Origin: Bacteroidota bacterium | GTDB lineage: Bacteria; Bacteroidota; Bacteroidia; Chitinophagales; Chitinophagaceae | Assembly (NCBI GenBank): GCA_005883855.1 | Contig: VBAU01000185.1 | Span: forward strand, 1-6,570 | DNA: 6,570 nt | Reading direction: 5' to 3' | Shown here: positions 1 through 5,311 of the stretch, piece by piece | How positions within the stretch are numbered: position 1 is the first letter of the stretch | Layout: every line of letters starts with the position of its first letter | The notes under the pieces: model-generated | Database searches by the model: none | Seen by the model: the letters and a program-made list of their open reading frames with translations, nothing else | Told to the model about the DNA's origin: nothing | Program-made: the position numbers and the translations under genes

Positions 1-330
1 GATTCAGGGGATATGTTATCGGGGATAAGGTTATTGAATCAGTGGTGACGGCAGCGGCCGATGCTAATTTTTTGGCAAGCTTGGGACAGGTGTCCTTTTG
101 GTGACGGGGATTTCCACAGAATAAGCAAAGGTTATTTGCGATGCGGTATTGTCGTCTTTGCTCTTTGTCGATATCGGGATCAGGTTTTGGTGGGATTTCT
201 GTATTTGTAATGGTTTCAGTTCGGTATTCAGGTTTACGATGTTGATGCTGATGATTGTCGATTCTTGTAGCGAAAGCGATAAGTTCGCGAAGCGTTTTAG
301 GCGGGAATTTGATAACTTCATCTTCTTTCG
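1..330 (-). pseudogene. 3' part of a retrotransposon gag (linker plus CCHC zinc knuckle), partial at left edge
   Basis: Read on the minus strand without requiring an ATG, one frame is open from 445 down to position 1. From about 322 it gives DEVIKFPPKTLRELIAFATR, then IDN, a His/Arg/Pro-rich linker, a basic DKEQRRQYRIANN stretch and the knuckle CLFCGNPRHQKDTC (86-127), which fits C-x2-C-x4-H-x4-C exactly. An 'L-x-x-L-I-x-x-A-x-R-I-D-N' helix before a basic linker and one CCHC knuckle is typical of the capsid-nucleocapsid end of Ty3/gypsy-type Gag, which packages element RNA in virus-like particles. The capsid upstream is not convincing in this frame. A second frame reads LHEVFFDAALERR just above 320, so a 1-nt frameshift near 320-330 is possible. 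The frame leaves the window open, so protease may lie outside. It is a different element from the plus-strand gag at 4448. Whether it is a live gene or a relic cannot be judged here. Confidence 0.75.
86..127 (-). other. CCHC zinc knuckle of the minus-strand gag
   Basis: The fourteen codons read C-LF-C-GNPR-H-QKDT-C, with all four zinc ligands at retroviral spacing. Known role in the family: nucleic-acid binding by nucleocapsid. It lies in a frame with no local ATG, so an ATG-based ORF search misses it. Confidence 0.85.
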
Positions 331-635
331 AGAGCAGCATCAAAGAACACCTCGTGCAGTCCCTATCACAAGCGCCTCCTTCCCACAAAAATACCTTATA
401 GAGCCCATATGCATATACGAGACGTCTCCTGTCGTTGGATTGAGATTATTTCTGGGTCGATAATTATTGACTACAATGTTCGATTGGTCATTTGGAGATT
501 GAGTACATCGACCACGATAAAGTTTGCAAAAACGATTAGCGTTCCGGAACGCAATTCCGGTGTGCATATCAGCGTTTTTCCTTCCCATATTATAACTCTA
601 GAGCACGCTCTGAACTTTTTGTTTCTGCTCTAGAA
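331..635. other. Intergenic stretch without a recognisable gene
   Basis: No frame on either strand gives a recognisable protein. The short open frames here (minus 340-588, plus 409-633) have no motif I know and overlap each other. The stretch contains a perfect 14-bp palindrome at 539-552 and, near its right end, short inverted repeats built on CTCTAG, GCTCTGAA and TGCTCTA. It separates the gag fragment from the likely left end of the hAT element. It could be the lost 5' part of the gag element or ordinary target DNA. Confidence 0.5.
539..552. repeat. Perfect 14-bp palindrome GCGTTCCGGAACGC
   Basis: The sequence equals its own reverse complement over 14 bp, and a further TTCCGG follows six bases later. 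It could be a dimeric protein-binding site. TTC-CG-GAA also resembles half of a heat-shock element, but the next unit is wrongly spaced. No function is assigned. Confidence 0.55.
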
Positions 636-654
636 CAGGCCAAAGTTTCAGAGC
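596..654. repeat. Cluster of short inverted repeats next to the hAT left end
   Basis: CTCTAGAG (596-603) is a perfect palindrome. GCTCTGAA (607-614) is matched by its reverse complement TTCAGAGC (647-654). TAGAGCA (599-605) is inverted at 626-632 and again near the other hAT end (3990-3996). Dense short inverted repeats of this kind are common at and just inside transposon ends. The cluster straddles the proposed element boundary, so parts may belong to the target DNA. Confidence 0.45.
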
Positions 655-656
655 AC
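636..656. repeat. Candidate hAT terminal inverted repeat, transposase 3' side
   Basis: Reading inward it starts CAGGCCAAAG and ends TTTCAGAGCAC. The opposite candidate end, read inward from 4005, starts CAGGGATTTTAGAGCA. The two share CAGG and TTT(C/T)AGAGCA, with about four bases of length difference. CAGG-type ends suit hAT elements, and the position just beyond the poly(A)-like signal fits. The eight flanking bases (628-635, CTCTAGAA) do not match those at the other end (4006-4013, GAATCTTA), so no target-site duplication is seen and the exact boundary is unproven. Confidence 0.35.
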
Positions 657-666
657 ATATAAAATT

Positions 667-672
667 TTTATT
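667..672 (-). promoter_or_regulatory. Poly(A)-signal-like AATAAA downstream of the transposase
   Basis: The minus strand reads AATAAA here, inside CCTAATAAAAATTTT, 114-119 bases after the transposase stop codon and just before the candidate terminus. Position and sequence fit the 3' end of the transposase transcript. In AT-rich DNA the hexamer can also occur by chance. Confidence 0.4.
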
Positions 673-717
673 AGGGAGAGGAGAGGAGGGAGAGAAAAGA
701 GAAGAGAGAGAGAAGAG
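673..717. repeat. 45-nt uninterrupted purine tract (GA-rich low complexity)
   Basis: Every base is A or G on the plus strand, mostly GA, GAG and GAGAGG units. It lies in the 3' untranslated part of the hAT gene, whose transcript would carry a pyrimidine tract. Homopurine tracts with partial mirror symmetry can form triplexes and vary in length by slippage. Confidence 0.8.
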
Positions 718-785
718 CTAAAAGTACCTCATACTATAGATATTTAAATACTAAAAACATCACTTTAAATACTACTACTCTGAGT

Positions 786-3700
786 TTATGACTCCAAGTT
801 CAAATCAGCTCTACCATCCAGTCTTCTTTCTTTTTTCGCTTTCCAAGATGGTATCAATAGTGGCAGATGACGTTTTTCAAAGTCAATCTGGTCCATATCA
901 AATGAAGAAACACGCATTAACCATACAAGATGATCTCCATCAACTCGGTTGCGATCATCTCGTTTAATACGATTCAAATTTGAAAATCCACGTTCACAAT
1001 CAACACTAGAAGCTGGAAGGACAGCCAGAATTTGGCATAGACTACAGTTATATTAAATAGGATATTTGGATTTATACCGTACAAAATTGGGATATATTTC
1101 CGATTTCAAGTTGATAACGTATTCTGTGAACTGCTTCTCACTCATATCTTTGACAAGATAGTACTTTTCATGAAGGAAATCCACAAACTCAATATCAATT
1201 GTAGTATCAGGAACAAATTTGGCAAATTGTTTCTCTGCTGCTTTGCACTTCTCAAGAAATACGGACTTCAACTTTATTCCTTTTCCTTTATTCATTAGTA
1301 TCACATTATTCATTACTTCAGATACCTCCATTTGTATAGTTTTCACGATGATCTTTCCATTCTTGAGGATCCATAATTTGCAATGAATCAAGGAACGCAG
1401 TGGCTGGAAACCTTTTTTTCAATTTCTCAGCGATATTATTTGTATATTGAGTGATTTCTGTCCATGGTTGAAAATATGTTTCTGTCCCTCGAATTTCGTG
1501 ACCTTTCCATATAACAATAAACTAATCAAAAGTTAATTATGTTAATAGAAAGAAAATGGCATTACATCCTTAGATTTGGGTTGTATTTCATCAATAATCA
1601 TTGGTTCTGTTTGTGCTGATACGACCTGTCTATCTTTTCTTTTCGGTATCAAACTTGAATAGGCTGAGGAGATATCTTTCCTACGGGTATTTCGATGATG
1701 TTGAATTGTTGGAGCAACATCCTCTTCTGCAGAAGATATGTTAAGTTCAGGAATTTCAGGTGACTCAGGCTGAGATCGTGAGTATAACTCTTTTTCTAAT
1801 GAAGTGATTTCTTTAAATATATATCAGTATATTTGAATCAAAAGTAATGTTGAACATACCTGTATAATAGTTCTTTCCCCAAAATTGATGCATAATATGA
1901 GTTCCATAGCCGTCAACCAAGGGAAATTTCTCTGGCATTTCAGAGTCGATACGATAGTGTTCTGTTAATTCAACACAAAGAAGTTTGATAAGTCGACCGA
2001 CATCAGAGATTTGGAGCTTTTGTTCTTGAACTTGTTTATGTTTTATGCCAAGGATTTTAGTTACATCACACCATAAAAATGTGAACACGATTGTATTGTA
2101 ATCCGTCATTTTGGAATATAAGTCTGCAGCTTTTGCTTTCATCTAAATCAGTTAGTAGTAATATGACAATACAGCAAACTTTTTTATCAGTTGAATTAAT
2201 ACTTTCATCTTTAAGATGATTCAAAATATATGGATATGCTTCACATATTGCTTCCAAACATAATCGTCGTCCTAGCCAACGAGTTGTATTCCACTTTTTC
2301 AATTTCAATATTGGGATTTTTTTCAATTCTTCTTCCCCTATATATTAATAAGTTATAACATTGACCAAATAATATACCTTCTTTTAAACTTTCTTCAACT
2401 GCATGCTCAAGTGTTTCAATTGCAATGTCTTCTATTGATTTTTGATCAGGACTCATTTGTGCAAGCTCCTTTAAGCGACGTTGACGTTTTGCTGATTTAT
2501 TATAAAACGTGTAAGCTTGTTGAAGAATGTCTTCAATAGCTTCAATCATTTCATTCTTAAATTAGTATTAGAAAAGCTCAACGCTCAAGATACGTACATT
2601 TTTAGAAATATCACGAATTGCCAATTGAATTCGATGAGCTGGACAATGAAATGCAATAAGACATGGGCTTGTTTCTTTCATTCTCTTTGCAAGTCCATTC
2701 TTTTCCCCAAGCATTGCTGAACAACCGTCGACGCCTAATCCAACTAGATCTGATGAAGTCAATCCATATTTTCGTAAAGCTTTATCAATAGCAATCTAAT
2801 CCGTAAGCAAGTTTCAAATATCGATAAATTACTTTGATATTCAATGCACTTTGTGTTTCTGGATCAACCAAGTCCAAGTATTCAATATTCAATTTCCAAT
2901 TTCCATTTTCATCCTCAACAATGTATTTAATATAAATAATGACTTTGATCTTTGTAGATCTGTCAGTTGTTTCATCAACCATTATAGAGTAGATTGGAGA
3001 TTTCATCACACGTTTGCGTACCAATTGATTGAAATGTTTTGCAATAATACCAACAAATTCCCATGCAGTTTTATCGTCAATATAACTTCGAGGATAAAGA
3101 CTATTTATAAGATAAAGAAACCTTTAGTGGCAATCATACCGATGAGAAATAAGTTTATTGATAACCAAAGAACTAAATTTGTGAATAGCAACATCTTCTT
3201 TTGCCAACCACCAAGCTGTAGATAATCTCGTAGCAATTGCAATGTCTGTCAATTCAACTTGGGGAATATTTCTTAAGTCAGGTAATGCGGTTTGTCCTGG
3301 TTTCCGTCCTTGATTTTTGTGTCCAATTGTATTTTGATGTTGTTCAAATCGACGAGCTTCCATTTCATTTCGTTTCCAAACACTAATATCAGACTCTGAT
3401 TGAAAAGAGATAGTATAATGTACATTTTGCAAGCACGATAAGAACATCTTGCTTCTCCTTTAATAGGATCATAATCTAACCAATTGAATAACTCTTTATA
3501 TTCACTTTTCCAAGGAAACACTCGAGGATTTGATCTACTTGTTCCTGTTGTTGAACTTGAACCATTTATCGGAGTAGGATTGAGATTTTGAGCATCATTA
3601 GAACTTGTATGCTCTACTCTATTGCCAACTCCGATTGGTTCATAGAGATCATCAGAATCTTTAGATTCATCCTCTTGTTGTTTAAGAGAATCAAGTCTTG

Positions 3701-3821
3701 TAGATTTAGATAGTGGTCTATCTTCCCAATTGTCTGAGTCTGAATTTGACTCAATTACATGCCTGGGACGCTTTGGTGCTTGAAAGAATGTTTTAATAGA
3801 GGGCTGATGTGATTCTGACAT
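786..3821 (-). CDS. hAT-family transposase with BED/TTF-like zinc finger, 11 exons, 876 aa, apparently intact
   Basis: Exons in order: 3424-3821, 3140-3382, 2833-3100, 2598-2795, 2378-2555, 2180-2337, 1860-2142, 1566-1810, 1326-1521, 1078-1285, 786-1041. They sum to 2,631 nt (876 codons plus TAA) with no internal stop. The ATG at 3821 has an in-frame TAG four codons upstream. Domains: QPSIKTFF PIP-box-like motif (6-13) with basic PKRPR behind it; Ser/Asp-rich region (24-98); zinc-finger-like C126/C131 with H148/H154; SIMVDETTD with D256; GLGVDGCSAMLG with D326; CPAH (C354, H357); KWNTTRWLGR (444-451); Ser/Pro/acidic linker with IPKRKDR (about 576-657); LPASSVDCERGFSNL with E808. These match the D-D-E RNase-H-like core and C-terminal dimerisation region of hAT transposases, which excise and insert DNA with 8-bp target duplications. 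I infer a nuclear protein. Intron 1 is the least certain junction. That it is active is inference; only an undamaged frame is seen. Confidence 0.88.
1042..1077 (-). other. Intron 10 (36 nt)
   Basis: Donor GTATAA, branch-like TAACT, acceptor TGTAG, phase 2. It is the shortest of the set and joins IYPNFV-R to LCQILAVLPASSVDCERGF. Without removal the protein stops before the catalytic Glu. Confidence 0.85.
1286..1325 (-). other. Intron 9 (40 nt)
   Basis: Donor GTATCT, branch-like TACTAAT, acceptor TAAAG, phase 1. It joins DHRENYTNG-G to KGIKLKSVFLEKCK. Confidence 0.85.
1522..1565 (-). other. Intron 8 (44 nt)
   Basis: Donor GTAATG, branch-like TTAAC, acceptor GATTAG, phase 0. It joins IQPKSKD to FIVIWKGHEIRGTETYF and reveals an exon that contains no long ATG-started frame. 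Confidence 0.8.
1811..1859 (-). other. Intron 7 (49 nt)
   Basis: Donor GTATGT, branch-like TACTGAT, acceptor TAAAG, phase 1. It is the longest of the set and joins WGKNYYT-G/E to ITSLEKELYSRSQPE. Confidence 0.85.
2143..2179 (-). other. Intron 6 (37 nt)
   Basis: Donor GTTTGC (the weakest of the ten), perfect branch-like TACTAAC, acceptor TTTAG, phase 0. It joins DESINSTDKK to MKAKAADLYSKM. Confidence 0.8.
2338..2377 (-). other. Intron 5 (40 nt)
   Basis: Donor GTATAT, acceptor ATATAG, phase 1. It joins VEESLKE-G to EEELKKIPILKLKKWNTTRW, bringing the RW motif into frame. Confidence 0.85.
2556..2597 (-). other. Intron 4 (42 nt)
   Basis: Donor GTACGT, branch-like CTAATACTAAT, acceptor TTTAAG, phase 0. 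It joins AIRDISKN to NEMIEAIEDILQQAY. Read-through ends at a stop although the length is a multiple of three. Confidence 0.9.
2796..2832 (-). other. Intron 3 (37 nt)
   Basis: Donor GTAATT, acceptor GATTAG, phase 0. It joins QSALNIK to IAIDKALRKYGLTSSD. Read-through would hit a stop and shift the frame away from the GVDG motif. Confidence 0.85.
3101..3139 (-). other. Intron 2 (39 nt)
   Basis: Donor GTATGA, acceptor AAATAG, phase 2. It removes an in-frame TAA and joins KFSSLVINKLISH-R to LYPRSYIDDKTAWEF. Confidence 0.75.
3383..3423 (-). other. Intron 1 (41 nt)
   Basis: Donor GTACAT, acceptor ATTAG with CTGAT just before it, phase 2. Splicing gives CSYRACK-IVWKRNEMEARRF and keeps both finger cysteines. 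An alternative 41-nt intron (donor GTGCTT, acceptor AATCAG) also restores the frame, but its donor is poorer and it removes C131. Confidence 0.6.
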
Positions 3822-3984
3822 AGTGGGAGACTAGATCCTGAGTGCAGACAGGAGTGGAAGTGTCAGAGGCTGAGAAGTCTGAGTGTGGCCGAGATGATGA
3901 AATTTTTTCACCAGACGAAGCATTTACGCTTATATTTTTACATTATTTACGTAAATATTTACATAAAATCGGCGCTGCGCGGCC
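3822..3984 (-). promoter_or_regulatory. hAT 5' untranslated/promoter region with TTTAC motif array
   Basis: Upstream of the transposase ATG lies a GA/TG-rich stretch on the plus strand, with GAG and CTGAG words (3830-3895). It is followed by an AT-rich block (3920-3966) carrying four TTTAC motifs and two overlapping palindromes, ATTTACGTAAAT (3945-3956) and GTAAATATTTAC (3951-3962). A TATA-like ATATAAG sits at 3929-3935, about 110 bases before the ATG. A very G/C-rich block (3970-3989) adjoins the terminus. Subterminal motif arrays are known transposase-binding sites in hAT elements such as Ac; that role here is inference. Confidence 0.45.
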
Positions 3985-4005
3985 CCCCTTGCTCTAAAAT
4001 CCCTG
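3985..4005. repeat. Candidate hAT terminal inverted repeat, transposase 5' side
   Basis: Read inward on the minus strand it gives CAGGGATTTTAGAGCAAGG, a convincing hAT-type terminus next to a G/C-rich subterminal block. It pairs imperfectly with 636-656 (shared CAGG and TTT(C/T)AGAGCA). The eight bases outside, GAATCTTA, find no copy beyond the other end. An alternative end near 4033 (TAGAAATCGGCCGGTTTTAGA on the minus strand) also partly resembles the left end, so this boundary is provisional. Confidence 0.45.
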
Positions 4006-4347
4006 GAATCTTATCAATTTTCTAAAACCGGCCGATTTCTAGGAATAACGCTGACGAGAAGGTTAAGCTTTATGCGCGGGTGAAAACTTATTGTTTATCT
4101 TCTACTTCTTCTACTTCTACAGATAAGGATTCTCCGTAACGTATTTATAGTCGTTTAGTTAGCCCCTTTTACTTTAGAGAAATCAATCGCAACTTCAGTT
4201 GTACTTGACTTCCTTACACTTTTTACAACTCTTGCGTGCTTAGCAAACGACCAATATTCTCCAACGAAAATCAACGTTCGACTGGCCATCGTCCGAAGAT
4301 AGCGAAGGAGTAAGCAAAAAAACGTACAAAAAAACACTGCAGTTTAA

Positions 4348-4389
4348 CGAACCCCTGAATTACCCCTGAATTCACGAACCCCTGAAATT
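4348..4389 (+). repeat. Three short tandem near-copies of (CGA)ACCCCTGAA
   Basis: CGAACCCCTGAATT, then ACCCCTGAATT, then CGAACCCCTGAAATT follow one another within 42 bases of the gag leader. The function is unknown; a role in leader RNA structure or packaging is possible. Confidence 0.7.
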
Positions 4390-4401
4390 TTGTTGCAACA
4401 C

Positions 4402-4440
4402 GAACTCGACGAAAATCGAACGAAATCGACGAAAACCGAT
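4402..4440 (+). repeat. CGA(A/C)GAAA-type short repeats before the gag start
   Basis: Imperfect units CTCGACGAAAATCG, AACGAAATCG and ACGAAAACCG run up to eight bases before the ATG. They belong to the wider enrichment of ACGAA words in this element. Confidence 0.65.
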
Positions 4441-4447
4441 AAAAACC

Positions 4448-5311
4448 ATGGTACTTAATACGCGATCAACTCCTGATTTTCCCCACGAATCCCAAAACGA
4501 ATTGTACAACGTCCGTAGGGAATTCGCCTTGATGGTGAAGTTCCCCTACGATCCTGAGTATGAACAAGAATATATCAGCGCGATGACAGCTGAAAGAGCC
4601 AGTGAGGTTCTTGCCAAAACCACGGAGGAATTGGAGGCGTACAAGAAGAAGACTTCGAAGAAATCCAAAGGGAAGGTGACGACCACCGCAGCAACGAAAA
4701 CCGCTGCCGGTACCTCGAAGAGGAATCCCACGAAAACAGGTAGTGGTGTTTTGGGAGACACACCTGCCGACGAACTTGCGACGGACGAAGACCCTGAGCA
4801 AAACGAAAACGAAACAGACGTCGAATCTGTTAACGAGACCGAACCTTCGGATTCATCGAGCAGCAGCAGCAGCTCCGACGACGACGATCCACGGCTCCGA
4901 ACGAGCAAGAAGGATAAACGTACGGTCAGGGGAAGAACCCCACGAATTGACACGAGAAAAACAACCAAGAAGCTGTTCAAGATGGACCCTCCAGCGAAGT
5001 ACTCTGGCGAGAAAGACAAGGATCGAACTTACAACGCTGTTCATCAGTTCTTGAGCCAATTGTCAAGATACCTCCGTTTGGCAACAAATGTTGACATGGA
5101 TGATGACATTGTGGAATACGTGTTGGGATTCCTTGATGGCTTTGCATACCGCTGGTTTGAAGTTTTGGATAAGGGCAATACCCCTTTCCGCTGGAAAGAA
5201 TTTGAGGCAACTTTCCGTAGCAAATTTATTCCCCGTGAACACATTCAACGCAGAATGGTCGTTCTGTATCAGAATTCATTGTCGAGAGAGAGTCGCTTGA
5301 GAACACGTTAG
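4448..5311 (+). CDS. Ty3/gypsy-type Gag, N-terminal part (extension plus capsid), ends by frame break
   Basis: The start ATG has a strong context (AACCATGG) and is the first ATG in about 370 bases. Residues 1-60 (NTRSTPDFPHESQNELYNVR onward) are acidic and aromatic. Residues 60-130 are Lys/Thr/Ala-rich and look disordered. An Ser8-Asp4 tract follows near 136-147, then a basic KKDKR stretch. From M179 (DPPAKYSGEKDKDRTYNAV) the capsid begins: a helix-rich domain with VEYVLGFLDGFAYRWFEVL and RWKEFEATFRSKFIPREHIQ, typical of retrotransposon gag proteins that assemble virus-like particles. After about residue 270 the frame leaves the family pattern (QNSLSRESRLRTR, then TAG), while the capsid continues in the -1 frame. 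The final ~15-20 residues are therefore probably not native. The 178-residue extension before capsid is long for this class. Confidence 0.85.
   Translation: MVLNTRSTPDFPHESQNELYNVRREFALMVKFPYDPEYEQEYISAMTAERASEVLAKTTEELEAYKKKTSKKSKGKVTTTAATKTAAGTSKRNPTKTGSGVLGDTPADELATDEDPEQNENETDVESVNETEPSDSSSSSSSSDDDDPRLRTSKKDKRTVRGRTPRIDTRKTTKKLFKMDPPAKYSGEKDKDRTYNAVHQFLSQLSRYLRLATNVDMDDDIVEYVLGFLDGFAYRWFEVLDKGNTPFRWKEFEATFRSKFIPREHIQRRMVVLYQNSLSRESRLRTR

Larger units (their letters stand above)
4006..4447 (+). other. Probable LTR/untranslated leader of the plus-strand gypsy element
   Basis: No gene is seen in these 442 bases, and there is no ATG on the plus strand from about 4076 to the gag start, as expected for a retrotransposon leader. 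It holds a CTTCTA/CTACTT repeat (4098-4121), a TATA-like TATTTATA (4142-4149), three near-copies of ACCCCTGAA (4351-4385) and a CGAACGAAAATCG-like repetitive stretch (4402-4440) just before gag. The other LTR is outside the window, so LTR borders cannot be fixed. No convincing tRNA primer-binding site was found. Confidence 0.5.

Noticed and set aside
1..20. GATTCAGGGGAT resembling the hAT terminus GATTCCAGGGAT
   Set aside because: It lies inside the gag frame, and the flank is in the wrong orientation to be a target duplication.
64..321. 85-aa ATG-started minus-strand frame
   Set aside because: It is a shifted shadow of the gag frame. The CCHC knuckle appears only in the neighbouring frame.
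149..463. 104-aa plus-strand frame
   Set aside because: It is antisense to the gag fragment with no recognisable motif.
340..588. 82-aa minus-strand frame
   Set aside because: No motif, no homology I can recall, and it overlaps a competing plus-strand frame. It may be part of the decayed gag element but cannot be supported.
2851..3225. 124-aa plus-strand open frame
   Set aside because: It lies opposite transposase exons 2 and 3, which carry the VDETTD motif, and shows no domain of its own.
4280..4297. TGGCCATCGTCC as a tRNA primer-binding site
   Set aside because: It begins TGG as required, but I cannot match the rest to a tRNA 3' end and the LTR border is unknown.
4155..4337. 60-aa minus-strand frame in the gypsy leader
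   Set aside because: It lies in probable LTR/leader sequence and has no domain or plausible context.
4546..5019. 157-aa minus-strand open frame opposite gag
   Set aside because: It is antisense to the Ser/Asp and Lys-rich part of gag. Its Ser/Val/Leu-rich composition is what the complement of that biased sequence gives, and there is no motif.
5239..5311. Programmed -1 frameshift site in gag
   Set aside because: No slippery heptamer in the overlap, and capsid is an unusual place for such a site. Kept only as a finding to check.
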